Of a stretch of 64,000 bases of DNA, positions 48,093 through 57,231 are shown piece by piece. Numbering within the stretch: the stretch's first letter is position 1; every line of letters starts with the position of its first letter. The stretch covers positions 92,250-156,249 of the forward strand of contig JAKOXH010000059.1 of assembly GCA_029781135.1 (NCBI GenBank). Reading direction: 5' to 3'. Source of the DNA: Planctomycetota bacterium. Its GTDB lineage: Bacteria > Planctomycetota > Planctomycetia > Pirellulales > Lacipirellulaceae. The notes below the pieces were generated by a model. It was given only the letters and a program-made list of their open reading frames with translations, did no database searches and had not been told where the DNA came from. Made by a program: the position numbers and the translations under genes.

Positions 48093-50087
48093 ATGGCGGC
48101 GGCACACGGCGGGCAAATCGACACAGTCATGCATGAAGAACGGCGATTCGCGCCGCCGGCCGAGTTTGCCCAACAGGCCCGCATCAAATCGCTCGACGAA
48201 TACCAGGCACTGTGGGATCAGGCGGCCGCCGACCCGCCAAAATTCTGGGCCGATCTCGCGAAGGAAGAACTGCACTGGTTCCAACCGTTCAACGAAGCCT
48301 TGGTTTGGAAAGAACCGTTCGCCCAATGGTTCGTCGGCGGGAAGACGAACGTTTCGTACAACTGCCTCGACCGCAATCTGGCGGCCGGGCTTGGCGACCG
48401 TACGGCAATTCTCTGGGAAGGCGAACCCGGCGATACGCGAAAACTCACTTATGCTGAACTTCATCAGGAAGTGTGCAAGTTCGCCAACGTGCTCAAGCAA
48501 CTCGGCATTCAGACGGGTGACCGGGTTTCCATCTACATGCCCATGGTGCCGGAGCTCGCCATCGCGATGCTGGCCTGCGCCCGCATCGGTGCAATTCACT
48601 CGGTGATCTTCGCCGGCTTTTCGGCCGAAGCGATTGCCGAGCGCAACCGCGACGCCGCCGCAAAGCTGCAGATCACGGCCGATTTCGGTTGGCGACGCGG
48701 CAAGGCGCTGGCGCTGAAAGACACCGTTGATGAGGCACTTGCCAAGAGCCCAACGGTCGAGAAGTGCATCGTTTTTCAACGCGGCACTGGCAAAGCCAGT
48801 GGCACCGGCAGCGGAGCCAATGTGCCGCAGGCGAAAATGCAACCCGGACGCGACTTCTGGTGGCATGAATTGATGAAGGAGGCGTCAGCCGAGTGCCCCG
48901 CCACGCCGCTGGATAGCGAAACGCCGCTCTATATTCTCTATACCAGTGGTTCAACCGGTAAGCCGAAGGGTATCAAGCACACGACCGCCGGTTACAACCT
49001 CTACGTGAAGAAAACCTTCCAATGGGTGTTCGACCATCGCGAGGACGATATCTTCTGGTGTACGGCCGATATCGGTTGGGTCACAGGGCACAGCTACGTT
49101 GTCTATGGGCCGCTCTCGGCCGGTGCCACCGTCCTCATGTACGAAGGCGCGCCGAATTATCCCGATGAAGCCCGCTTCTGGCAGCTCATCGAAAAGTACA
49201 AGGTTACGATCTTTTACACGGCCCCCACGGCGATCCGCGCATTCATCAAATGGGGCGATCAGCATGTGAAGAAGCACGACCTTTCGAGCCTGCGACTGCT
49301 CGGCACCGTGGGTGAAGGCATCAACCCGGAAGCGTGGATGTGGTACCACCGCACGGTCGGCCAGGAACGCTGCCCGATCGTCGACACATGGTGGCAGACG
49401 GAAACGGGCGGCATCATGATGAGCCCGCTGCCGGGCGCGATCGCCACTAAGCCGGGCAGTTGCACCAAGCCGCTCCCGGGTATTATTCCCGCGATTGTCG
49501 ATCCCGATGGCGAACCGGTCGGCACGCACCAAGGCGGCTGGCTGATCATGACCCACCCCTGGCCCGGCATGTTGCGCGGCATTTGGGGCGACGATGGACG
49601 ATTCAAAGAGGTGTACTGGACTCGCGTCCCCGGCAAATACCTGGCCGGGGACAACGCCCGTTGCGATGATGACGGTTACTATTGGATCATGGGCCGAATC
49701 GATGATGTGCTCAATGTTTCCGGCCACCGGCTAAGTACGATCGAAATTGAAAGCGCGCTGGTCTCGCACCCCGATGTGGCGGAAGCGGCCGCGGTCGGCC
49801 GGCCGGATGATCTCAAGGGCGAAGCCGTCGCCGTGTTCGTCACGCTGAAACGCGGTGTACCGAACGATGCCATGCGTGAGGAATTGAAAAAGCACGTGCG
49901 TCACGAAATCGGCGCGCTGGCCCAGCCCGATGACATCCGCTTCACGAACGCGCTGCCGAAAACCCGCAGCGGCAAAATCATGCGGCGCCTGTTGCGCGAT
50001 ATCGCGGCCGGCAAAGAAACCAGTGGCGACACCACCACGCTTGAGGATTTCACCGTACTGGCCAAGCTGCGGCACAATGAGGAATAA
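48093..50087 (+). CDS. acs: acetyl-CoA synthetase
   Basis: 664 residues. Converts acetate, ATP and CoA to acetyl-CoA via acetyl-AMP, in the cytosol. ANL-superfamily motifs: ILYTSGSTGKPKGIKHTTAG (P-loop-like A3), VDTWWQTETGGIMMSPLPGA (A5), YLAGDNARCDDDGYYWIMGR (A7), DDVLNVSGHRLSTIEIESAL (A8), and PKTRSGKIMRRLLR with the Lys acetylated in regulation. The N-terminus (ELHWFQPFNEALVW, FVGGKTNVSYNCLDR) is canonical. Residues about 231-237 fall in a palindrome-encoded insert (GTGKASGTGSG) within a variable loop after VEKCIVFQR. GAAAGGTTCCC precedes the ATG. Confidence 0.96.
   Translation: MAAAHGGQIDTVMHEERRFAPPAEFAQQARIKSLDEYQALWDQAAADPPKFWADLAKEELHWFQPFNEALVWKEPFAQWFVGGKTNVSYNCLDRNLAAGLGDRTAILWEGEPGDTRKLTYAELHQEVCKFANVLKQLGIQTGDRVSIYMPMVPELAIAMLACARIGAIHSVIFAGFSAEAIAERNRDAAAKLQITADFGWRRGKALALKDTVDEALAKSPTVEKCIVFQRGTGKASGTGSGANVPQAKMQPGRDFWWHELMKEASAECPATPLDSETPLYILYTSGSTGKPKGIKHTTAGYNLYVKKTFQWVFDHREDDIFWCTADIGWVTGHSYVVYGPLSAGATVLMYEGAPNYPDEARFWQLIEKYKVTIFYTAPTAIRAFIKWGDQHVKKHDLSSLRLLGTVGEGINPEAWMWYHRTVGQERCPIVDTWWQTETGGIMMSPLPGAIATKPGSCTKPLPGIIPAIVDPDGEPVGTHQGGWLIMTHPWPGMLRGIWGDDGRFKEVYWTRVPGKYLAGDNARCDDDGYYWIMGRIDDVLNVSGHRLSTIEIESALVSHPDVAEAAAVGRPDDLKGEAVAVFVTLKRGVPNDAMREELKKHVRHEIGALAQPDDIRFTNALPKTRSGKIMRRLLRDIAAGKETSGDTTTLEDFTVLAKLRHNEE
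48785..48805 (+). repeat. CACTGGC...GCCAGTGGCAC palindrome inside acs
   Basis: CACTGGCAAAGCCAGTGGCA forms a 7-base hairpin and is translated in frame as a Gly/Thr/Ser-rich loop. The same unit, with one base changed, is in the start region of the gene at 60215. Confidence 0.8.
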
Positions 50088-50127
50088 CCGAGGCCGTTCC
50101 CTTGTTCGCCGCGTTGTAAGAAAGAGC

Positions 50128-50200
50128 TGTGGGAGGCGTCTCCGACGCCGATTGCGCTAGCGAATAGAACACGTCATCGGCCTGGGAGAGGCCGCCCACA
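50128..50200. repeat. 73-base GTGGGAGGC element, copy 3
   Basis: TGTGGGAGGCGTCTCCGACG at the left and CATCGGCCTGGGAGAGGCCG plus CCCACA at the right, 41 bases after the acs stop. The middle TTGCGCTAGCGAATAGAACA resembles the middle of copy 2 (GACGCTAGCCATTTACAAAC). Confidence 0.85.
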
Positions 50201-50339
50201 ACTTACTTCGGCACGAGTTTGGCTATTCACCGCGCAAATTCGGCGATATATTGCTTTTGGCCACGACGATGTGTCGGGCAAACACGTTGGGAAGCGTGTT
50301 GTTCATTGTCCATTCCTTATCTTGTAAAGGAACGCAACC

Positions 50340-50545
50340 ATGTCACTTCTCCCCTTGATCATTCAACTCCTGGGCGGGGCGGCCGGCGGTAACATCGTCG
50401 GCGGCCTGTTGAAAAATGCCAATCTCACGACCATTCTCAAAACGGTGCTGGGCATCATCGGCGGCGTCGGCGGCGGGCAATTGGCGGCGCGGTCCTCACA
50501 GCGATTGTGGGTATGATCAAGCAATCGATGGATAAGTCGACGTGA
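50340..50545 (+). pseudogene. small Gly-zipper membrane protein, frameshifted
   Basis: TAAAGGAACGCAACC precedes ATG 50340. The first frame encodes MSLLPLIIQLLGGAAGGNIV, then GGLLKNANLTTILKTVLGII, GGVGGGQLA, then a short non-matching tail to a TGA at 50514-50516. The other frame, from about 50485 to the TGA at 50543-50545, encodes GGAVLTAIVGMIKQSMDKST, which reads as the natural end of the same protein: a hydrophobic helix and Lys-rich tail. The pattern resembles a family of roughly 65-95-residue glycine-zipper membrane proteins of unknown function. A one-base loss within GCAATTGGCGGCGCGG explains the break. A terminator follows at 50570. Confidence 0.65.
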
Positions 50546-50569
50546 GCGCAAGCTCGATTGGTGAATCAT

Positions 50570-50613
50570 CGGCGTTAGCCGTTGGTGCAGGCCGGCGGTT
50601 AACGCCGTTTTTT
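50570..50613 (+). terminator. intrinsic terminator after the small membrane gene
   Basis: CGGCGTTA (50570-50577) pairs with TAACGCCG (50600-50607), with an additional inner CCG/CGG stem, followed by TTTTTT. Supports that 50340-50545 is a real transcription unit. Confidence 0.75.
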
Positions 50614-50649
50614 ATGTTGGCAGTGCAATCGTAGCGGCTGCAGTTCCAG

Positions 50650-51486
50650 ATGAATTCGCTTACGAGCCAATTTCTGTTTCTCGTTCAAGTGAGCCGACCG
50701 ATCATCTGGCCCGTATTGCCGTTGGTCTACGCATTGGGGATGCACGCTGCCCACGCACGCCTCACCGGCCCCGCCATGGGCCAACTGCTGATGCTCACCT
50801 TTCCGATGAGCCTCATCGGCTGCGGCCTCAATGATATTTACGATTACGAATCGGATCGTCGCTCTTCGCGTCGCCGAGCGATTTGGGGAGCGGTCGTCAC
50901 GCCTTCCGAGCAGCCGCTTGTATTTAGCGCTTGTGTCGCCATGGTTCCGCTCGTGATTTTCAGTGCGTGCCTCACGCGCAACCGCGACAATTTCATGGCG
51001 ACGGTTTCGCTGGTTGTGATGGCCTGGATCTACTCGGTGCCGCCGTATCGGCTCAAGGAACGCCCGCCGCTGGATTCGCTGGCCAATGGCCTCGGCTATT
51101 TCCTATTGCCGCTAATGATGGGCTACAGCCTCAACGCCAACTATCAAGACATGCCGCTTCGCTATTACCTGCTCGCGTTGTGCGTCGCCGGCATTCACGC
51201 CGTTGCCACGGCCGCCGATTACGACGCCGACCTGGCCGCCGGTCACCGCACGTTGGCCGTCGTATTTGGCAAGCGAGCCGCCGCGGCATTTGCTTTCGCC
51301 GCCTTTGCATTCACCGGCTGGTATACCGACTTTGGCAGCCTCGCGATTCGCGTGTACCTCGGCAGCTGCGCTGCCGCAACATTCGTCGCGATCCTCGTTC
51401 CGCAAGCCTCGGTCATTACCGGCGTTTGCGTTACGACGTTTGTTGGTTTTGTCTTGGCGGCAATTGGTTACTTGGCGGGATGGTAA
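50650..51486 (+). CDS. UbiA family prenyltransferase
   Basis: 278 residues, eight or nine transmembrane helices. The two Asp-rich motifs are NDIYDYESDRR (about 60-70) and DYDADLAAGHRTLAVVFGKR (about 195-214), with YSVPPYRLKERPPLDSLANG between them; they bind Mg and the polyprenyl diphosphate. Family members prenylate aromatic acceptors for quinones, haem or other lipids; acceptor not determinable. A UbiD-type decarboxylase lies 17 kb away, but this is no evidence of a pathway link. TTCCAG is the only weak ribosome site before the ATG. Confidence 0.9.
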   Translation: MNSLTSQFLFLVQVSRPIIWPVLPLVYALGMHAAHARLTGPAMGQLLMLTFPMSLIGCGLNDIYDYESDRRSSRRRAIWGAVVTPSEQPLVFSACVAMVPLVIFSACLTRNRDNFMATVSLVVMAWIYSVPPYRLKERPPLDSLANGLGYFLLPLMMGYSLNANYQDMPLRYYLLALCVAGIHAVATAADYDADLAAGHRTLAVVFGKRAAAAFAFAAFAFTGWYTDFGSLAIRVYLGSCAAATFVAILVPQASVITGVCVTTFVGFVLAAIGYLAGW

Positions 51487-51786
51487 CTGAGCATCTATCC
51501 TTCGCACGGTAAGGATCGAGACACGTTTGGGTGCCCTGGTTACGGAGGCCGCCAACGTGGCCAGGTTGGCGCGGCAATTCACACGCCCACGCCGAGCCGT
51601 GGGCATGGCACCCCAAAAAAGAATCATTCTTCATCGAACACGGTATATGCGAGTTATTTGAATTCGCGGACCCGCCGGGCAATTGACGCCACCTGCTTTC
51701 ACTCGATAATTACAGCGAGTCGCGAAGGGCAAGTTTCTCAACATCAATCAAGAACGCATCTGTCATCTCCAGAGGGTATTACGACC
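51487..51786. other. 300-base intergenic region
   Basis: Contains the GGGTGCC...GGCATGGCACCCC element (51529-51614). The sequence after it to 51786 is open in frame with the HIT gene, but translation there is Ser/Thr/His-rich and without family resemblance. Confidence 0.55.
51529..51614. repeat. GGGTGCC/GGCACCC palindromic element
   Basis: GGGTGCC at the left faces GGGCATGGCACCCC at the right; the interior has GGCCGCCAACGTGGCC and CCACGCCGAGCCGTGG hairpins. Related to the element upstream of lepB. Confidence 0.65.
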
Positions 51787-52344
51787 GTGAATTTCGCTCG
51801 CCTTTGGGCGCCCTGGCGGCTCGAATATGTCACTGGCAGCGCGGAAAAGGCGGATCCACCACCCGCTCCACTTCAATGGCACGCCGGTGCAGATGCAAAT
51901 TGCTTCTTGTGCCGCGCAGCGGCGCATTACGAGCCTTCGGCCGACGTGGATCGCCAATTGATGGTTGCCTGCCGCAGCGACCATGTCGTCGTCGTGCTCA
52001 ACCGCTTTCCCTACAACAATGGCCACCTGCTGATCGCACCGCTGCGGCATGTGGGCGAACCGAGCCAATTGACCGACGACGAGCATTTGGAATGCATGAA
52101 GGTGTTGTCGCGGCTCACGCTGGTGTATCGCGAACACATGAATGCCGAAGGCTTTAATATTGGTTTGAATCTAGGCCGCGTGGCCGGTGCCGGGCTGCCG
52201 GGGCACCTGCATTGGCACCTCGTCCCGCGCTGGGGCGGCGATAATAATTTCATGCCGGTGCTCGCCGGCACTCGCGTGATTCCCCAGTCGCTCGAAGCCC
52301 TGTGGGAGTTCTTGACCACCGTTCTTCCATCGGAGAAGTCGTGA
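51787..52344 (+). CDS. HIT family nucleotide hydrolase/transferase
   Basis: 185 residues from a GTG start at 51787, chosen because the family N-terminus (NFARLWAPWRLEYV) begins there and AGAGGG lies upstream. The histidine triad is HLHWHLVP near residue 135; CFLCRAA with paired Cys is at about 37-43; NRFPYNNGHLLIAPLRHVG is a typical strand region. Fits the Ap4A phosphorylase-like HIT branch, acting on dinucleoside polyphosphates or nucleoside-monophosphate conjugates. It precedes the dGTPase-like gene by about 130 bases. Confidence 0.9.
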   Translation: MNFARLWAPWRLEYVTGSAEKADPPPAPLQWHAGADANCFLCRAAAHYEPSADVDRQLMVACRSDHVVVVLNRFPYNNGHLLIAPLRHVGEPSQLTDDEHLECMKVLSRLTLVYREHMNAEGFNIGLNLGRVAGAGLPGHLHWHLVPRWGGDNNFMPVLAGTRVIPQSLEALWEFLTTVLPSEKS

Positions 52345-52364
52345 GGCCTGGATAGCAGGTTCTT

Positions 52365-52438
52365 TGTGGGAGGCCTCTCCGAGGCCGACGACGTGATGCC
52401 GAAGTGACGTGGCATCGGCGTCGGAGGCGCCTCCCACA
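52365..52438. repeat. 73-base GTGGGAGGC element, copy 4
   Basis: TGTGGGAGGCCTCTCCGAGG at the left and GGCGTCGGAGGCGCCTCCCA at the right, same orientation as copy 1. It lies 21 bases after the HIT stop and 37 bases before the next start. Confidence 0.85.
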
Positions 52439-52475
52439 GATTCTTTCGCAGAGAACTCTTCATTCGCACGTTAGT

Positions 52476-53621
52476 ATGGCCGACCAGATCGATATCCTTT
52501 CTGAACGCGAGCGGACAATCTTGGCGCGGTATGCCATGCATAGCGCCGATTCCCGTGGGCGGCGTCACCCGGAATCCCCTCACCCATACCGCGGCCCGTA
52601 TCAGCGTGATCGCGATCGCATCTTGCACAGTGCTGCCTTTCGCCGGCTGAGCCAAAAGACGCAAGTGTTTGCCGGCGAGATGGGCGACTATCATCGCACG
52701 CGGCTGACTCATACGCTCGAAGTCGCCTCGATTGCCCGAACCATCGCCCGCGCCCTGCGGCTCAACGAAGACCTGGTCGAAGCCTTGGCTTTCGCACATG
52801 ACTTGGGCCATCCGCCCTTCGGCCACGCGGGTGAAGCTGTGCTCGACGAATGCCTCCGCGACGTGGGCGGTTTCAACCACAATGCCCAAGGGGTAAGAAT
52901 TTGTGAACTCTTGGAATCGAGTTATCGCGAATATCCAGGACTAAATCTCACCGATGAAGTCCTCGAAGGACAACGGCAGCGTGCCAATAAACGACATCAC
53001 TACACGTACGGCTCGAATTCGACGGAACGAGTGTCGAGTCCACTGCTGGAGGTGCAAGTCGTCGATGCCGCCGACAGCATCGCCTACGACGCCCACGACG
53101 CCGACGATGCGTTGGAGCTTGGGCTGCTGAGCGCCGAACAGTTATTCGAAGTGCCGCTCTGGAGCGAAGCGCGTGAGCGAGTCTTAGATCGTTTGCCTGT
53201 TCTCAATAAGCGGCAGTTGTTGCGGGCCATCGTCCACGAAATCATTGATTGGCAAGTAAGTGACCATATCGAGCAGACTCAACAAACGCTCTCGGAAGGT
53301 GCCGTGGCAACGACTGACGACGTGCGCCGTGCACCGATTGTTATTTGTCCATCCGAAGAATTCGTGCAAAAAAAAGCAAATCTCGAACAGTTTCTGTTCG
53401 ACAAAGTGTATCGCCATCCGCAACTCTTGGCGAAGCGAGAACACGCCAAACAGGCGATTCGCGAGATGTTTGAAATCCTAATTGCCCAGCCAGAAAAGCT
53501 GCCCCCCAAATTCCAACGAATTGCCGTATTCGAAAATCTGCCCCGAGCGGTCGGTGATTACTTGGCTGGCATGACCGACCGGTTTGCCTTTGAGGAACAC
53601 CGGCAACTGCTTGGCCAATGA
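52476..53621 (+). CDS. deoxyguanosinetriphosphate triphosphohydrolase-like HD protein
   Basis: 381 residues. HD-domain dNTPase of the Dgt type; releases tripolyphosphate from dGTP or other dNTPs. RDRDRILHSAAFRRLSQKTQVF is the family N-terminal block, then RTRLTHTLEVASIARTIARA (metal His), ALAFAHDLGHPPFGHAGE (His-Asp pair), and VQVVDAADSIAYDAHDADDA with the last metal Asp. Similar length to the annotated dGTPase-like type 2 proteins. ATG at 52476 (MADQIDILSERE) lies after the palindrome; no strong ribosome site. Confidence 0.92.
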   Translation: MADQIDILSERERTILARYAMHSADSRGRRHPESPHPYRGPYQRDRDRILHSAAFRRLSQKTQVFAGEMGDYHRTRLTHTLEVASIARTIARALRLNEDLVEALAFAHDLGHPPFGHAGEAVLDECLRDVGGFNHNAQGVRICELLESSYREYPGLNLTDEVLEGQRQRANKRHHYTYGSNSTERVSSPLLEVQVVDAADSIAYDAHDADDALELGLLSAEQLFEVPLWSEARERVLDRLPVLNKRQLLRAIVHEIIDWQVSDHIEQTQQTLSEGAVATTDDVRRAPIVICPSEEFVQKKANLEQFLFDKVYRHPQLLAKREHAKQAIREMFEILIAQPEKLPPKFQRIAVFENLPRAVGDYLAGMTDRFAFEEHRQLLGQ

Positions 53622-53754
53622 GGCCATTGGTAGTCGGTCGGCTGGCTTGATAGAATAAATGGATTCCACGCTGGTTGAGGGGGCTCGTGCCAGCGACCAG
53701 GCTCGGCGCCTCGGGCGTCGTTCATAGCCATTGGGTAATTGGAGTTCATAATTT

Positions 53755-54789
53755 ATGGCGCTGATCGTGTTGCGTGTCGTCTTCATGGCCGTGGCCATCG
53801 CGCTAGGCTTCCGCCTGGCCCTGTCGCCGCTTCTCGAAGGCACGGCTGGATGGCTGACGTGGACCGCATTTTTGGGCGTATTAGCGGTGGCGGTGGGCGT
53901 GTTGATGGCCGATGTTGCAGTTCGCCGCAAGCGGTTGGAAGCGATTACGTCTGTTTTTTTTGGAATGATCATTGGTCTATTTCTGACGTATGTTTTCCAG
54001 CTAGCTCTATCGCCGCTGTTACCGACGAGTAATTCTTGGTTCGCGAACTGGTTGAGCCTCGCGCTAGCCACCATCATTTGCTATTCGTGTATCAGCATCT
54101 TGCTGCAAACCAAGGATGACTTCCGCTTCATTATTCCATACGTTGAATTTGCCAAGGAAGTGAAGGGCCTCAAACCCTACGTGCTCGATACGAGTGTCGT
54201 GATCGATGGGCGCATCGCGGATATTGTCGAAACTCGCGTCATCGACAATCAACTCATCATGCCGCAATTCGTGATCGCTGAACTGCAGGCAATTGCCGAC
54301 TCGAACGACAAGCTCAAACGCAATCGTGGCCGCCGCGGACTCGACATCCTCAATCGGCTGCGCAGCGATCCGAAGGTCGACCTGATGATCTACGACCGCG
54401 ACCTCCCGGAGTTTGCCGGTCAGCCGGTCGACCAAAAGCTGGTGCTGCTGGCAAAGCACCTGGAAGGAAAGGTTGTGACGAATGATTACAACCTGAACAA
54501 AGTGGCGAAGCTCCACAACGTGGGAGTGATCAACCTCAATGATATTGCCAATTCGCTGAAGCCCGTTTTCTTACCAGGCGAAGCGATCGATGTCCGCATC
54601 GTGAAGCCAGGCGAAGAATCGGGCCAAGGCGTTGGCTATCTGGAAGACGGCACGATGGTCGTCATCGAAGGCGGTCGCGAGCACCTTGGCGAGCAAGTGG
54701 CGGCAATCGTTACGAGCGTGCTCCAAACCAGCGCTGGCCGCATGGTGTTCGGGCGATTCGTACGCCCAGCACCTCCCGCTGCTATGTGA
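53755..54789 (+). CDS. PIN/TRAM domain membrane protein (YacL-like)
   Basis: 344 residues. Four N-terminal transmembrane helices (residues 1-120), a PIN-type nuclease domain (KPYVLDTSVVIDGRIADIVE with the first active-site Asp; the late VVTNDYNLNKVAKLH with another) and a C-terminal TRAM RNA-binding domain (EAIDVRIVKPGEESGQGVGY). Same architecture as Bacillus YacL, a probable membrane-associated RNase. It is not cotranscribed with obvious RNA-processing genes. The start ATG at 53755 has a weak ribosome site (AATTGGAGTTCAT), with MALIVLRV giving the first helix. Confidence 0.92.
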   Translation: MALIVLRVVFMAVAIALGFRLALSPLLEGTAGWLTWTAFLGVLAVAVGVLMADVAVRRKRLEAITSVFFGMIIGLFLTYVFQLALSPLLPTSNSWFANWLSLALATIICYSCISILLQTKDDFRFIIPYVEFAKEVKGLKPYVLDTSVVIDGRIADIVETRVIDNQLIMPQFVIAELQAIADSNDKLKRNRGRRGLDILNRLRSDPKVDLMIYDRDLPEFAGQPVDQKLVLLAKHLEGKVVTNDYNLNKVAKLHNVGVINLNDIANSLKPVFLPGEAIDVRIVKPGEESGQGVGYLEDGTMVVIEGGREHLGEQVAAIVTSVLQTSAGRMVFGRFVRPAPPAAM

Positions 54790-54986
54790 AATTGGTATCA
54801 ATTTGCTCGCCATGGGAGCTGGCGGCATTGCCGCCAATTCGAGCGTTGCTGGCTAATACTGCGAACTGGGCCACAGTTTGCCGCGGATCCAACCGATTGT
54901 AATTGCCTTTTCTCGCCGCAAGCGTAATGATGAACTTGGCGCGGATTTCTCTTCTACTACGGCACGATGTCGGCATGGGGAACACA

Positions 54987-57044
54987 ATGCACATCGTGAA
55001 GGATTTTTTGGCCGCTCTTTTCGCGGTACTACTCGCTTGGACTGCGCAATGGCTACTGAAATCGTTTCTTAACGACCGCGTACCGTTCATCACGTTCTTT
55101 CCAGCCACATTCGTGCTGGCCTGGTGGGGTGGCTTTCGGCCAACGCTGATCGGCGTCATCTTGAGTGGCCTCGTTTTGTCCTATGCGATTCTGGAACCAA
55201 TTTACTCCTTCAGAATCGCCGGCTACGAGTATCAAATTGGGTTCGTTATTTACATGTCGGTCTCGCTCGCGATCGGTTGGCTGGGTGAAAAAGTGATGCA
55301 GTCCAAGCTGGTCGCCAAGCAAGCCACGGAAAAGGCAATCAACGAAGGCAAACAGCTGCGCATGAACGTGGCCAACCGGGTGCGCGCCGAAGAGGCCCTG
55401 GTATTCTTGTCGAATGCGAGCACGAGTTTGGCCGCCCTCGTCGACCGCGAGAGTGCGCTGCAACAGGCCGCCCGCTTGCCGATTCCTTTTCTGGCCGATT
55501 GGTGCGTCGTCTATGTCGTGGACGAAGGAAGAAGCATCGAGTACCACGCGCACGCGCACATCGATCCTGCGAAGGACCAAGTTTTGGGCGAGATGCTCAG
55601 CAAATTCCCGCTTGACTGGGATTCGAGCACCGCCACCGTTCGCGCGTTGAAGACCGGTCAATCGCAACTGCTGGAAAGTATCTCCGATCCGCAATTGCAG
55701 AGCTTTACCCAGACTGACGAACATCGGGCGATGGTCGCCCAATTGAAGCCGCACGCCGTCATCAGCGTGCCGCTCAAGATTCGTGACCGTACGATCGGCG
55801 TCATCGGCCTCGTGGCTTGCGATCCGCAGCGGCGTTACACGCAACGCGAAGTGGCCCTGGCCGAAAGCCTCGCCCAGCGCGTTGCCGTGGCGGTCGACAA
55901 TGCCGGCTTGTTTCAGGCAGTCAAGGACGCCAGCCGCCAAAAGGATGAGTTCTTGGCGATGTTAGCGCATGAGTTGCGGAATCCCCTGGCCGCCATTCGC
56001 TATGCGGTAACGCTCGGCCAAATGTCACCGGACGAATCGGCTGATGAGATGTTCGGCGTGATCGATCGCCAAACCGGTAACTTGGCCCGCCTCATCGACG
56101 ATCTCCTGGATGTCTCGCGCATCAGCCGCGATAAGATCACCCTGCAGCGGCGCAATGCCGATATTCGCGCTTTGATCGATGGCGTTACGGCCACGGTCCG
56201 TCCCACCCTCGAAGAAAAACACCATGAACTGATTCTCGAGATTCCGGACGACACCATTGTGGTGTATGTCGATCCGACGCGGGCCGAGCAAATCCTGGCG
56301 AATCTTCTCCTCAATGCGGCCAAGTATACCAATCCGGGCGGACGTATTACGATCCGTGTTCACGCGGAACAGCCACAGGCGATTATCCAAGTAATCGATA
56401 CGGGAGTGGGACTCACGCCCGAGATGCTAGAGCACGTCTTCGACTTATTTGCCCAGGCCGATCGTTCGCTCGACCGTTCCCAGGGTGGGTTGGGAATCGG
56501 CCTGACGGTGGCCCGCAAGCTGGCTGAAATGCACGGCGGCACGATTTCGGCCGAAAGTGAAGGCCTCGGTCGCGGCTCGACGTTCACCGTGCGGCTACCG
56601 CTCGCGGAAGATGCGGTCATCCTGGAAACTCCCAGTGCCAAGAGCGCCCATTGTGATATGCTTGGCCGCCGGCGCGTGTTGGTCGTTGATGATAATCGCG
56701 ATACGGCCACCGCGTGTGCCCAGCTGTTCAATGCCTTGGGGCATGACGTCCGCACCGCATTCGATGGCTTCGAAGCCATCGAAGTCGCTCACTCGTTCCG
56801 TCCCGAAGTGATTTTTCTCGATATCGGTTTGCCCGGCATGAACGGCTACGACGTCGCCAAGACGCTACGCAAAGAAGGATTCAACGACGAGTCGATTGTC
56901 GCCATCACGGGTTATGGTCAACCAGAAGACCGCCAGCGTTCGCAAGATGCGGGGTTCGACGAACATCTGGTAAAACCAGTCCAGCAGGAGGCACTGGTTT
57001 CTGTTCTACAACGCGTCGCGGCCACGCAGGAAATCGCCACGTAA
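54987..57044 (+). CDS. membrane hybrid histidine kinase (DUF4118-GAF-HisKA-HATPase-REC)
   Basis: 685 residues. Three to four N-terminal transmembrane helices of the DUF4118 type (FFPATFVLAWWGGFRPTLIG is its hallmark), a GAF-like domain (about 140-305), HisKA with phospho-acceptor His in MLAHELRNPLAAIRYAV, and HATPase with NLLLNAAKYT (N box), DTGVGLT, and GGLGIGLTVARKLAEMHGG. A C-terminal receiver follows (VLVVDDNRDTA; phospho-acceptor Asp in FLDIGLPGMNG; VKPVQ). ATG at 54987 has GGGGAAC 5 bases upstream; 54975 and 54903 are in-frame alternatives. No cognate separate response regulator adjoins. The input signal is unknown; DUF4118 also occurs in KdpD. Confidence 0.9.
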   Translation: MHIVKDFLAALFAVLLAWTAQWLLKSFLNDRVPFITFFPATFVLAWWGGFRPTLIGVILSGLVLSYAILEPIYSFRIAGYEYQIGFVIYMSVSLAIGWLGEKVMQSKLVAKQATEKAINEGKQLRMNVANRVRAEEALVFLSNASTSLAALVDRESALQQAARLPIPFLADWCVVYVVDEGRSIEYHAHAHIDPAKDQVLGEMLSKFPLDWDSSTATVRALKTGQSQLLESISDPQLQSFTQTDEHRAMVAQLKPHAVISVPLKIRDRTIGVIGLVACDPQRRYTQREVALAESLAQRVAVAVDNAGLFQAVKDASRQKDEFLAMLAHELRNPLAAIRYAVTLGQMSPDESADEMFGVIDRQTGNLARLIDDLLDVSRISRDKITLQRRNADIRALIDGVTATVRPTLEEKHHELILEIPDDTIVVYVDPTRAEQILANLLLNAAKYTNPGGRITIRVHAEQPQAIIQVIDTGVGLTPEMLEHVFDLFAQADRSLDRSQGGLGIGLTVARKLAEMHGGTISAESEGLGRGSTFTVRLPLAEDAVILETPSAKSAHCDMLGRRRVLVVDDNRDTATACAQLFNALGHDVRTAFDGFEAIEVAHSFRPEVIFLDIGLPGMNGYDVAKTLRKEGFNDESIVAITGYGQPEDRQRSQDAGFDEHLVKPVQQEALVSVLQRVAATQEIAT

Positions 57045-57203
57045 GGTGACGAGGAGATTGGCTGGGTTCCGGCATTCCAAAGTCGTAGTCGGTCTCTCAT
57101 CGAGGATTGACGGCGCACGAAAATTCAATACAACGTGGTCTTATAGTTCTTCCCTGCGTGGCGACTTTTTATGATGACTGCATGGAGAATGAAACATCTC
57201 GGA

Positions 57204-57231
57204 TCGTTTAACCCGGAGCCAACGGCGACGG
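57204..57231. repeat. single arm of TCGTTTAACCCGGAGCC element
   Basis: The same 28 bases as the left arm of the inverted repeat at 31093-31167, without the complementary arm downstream. Confidence 0.85.
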
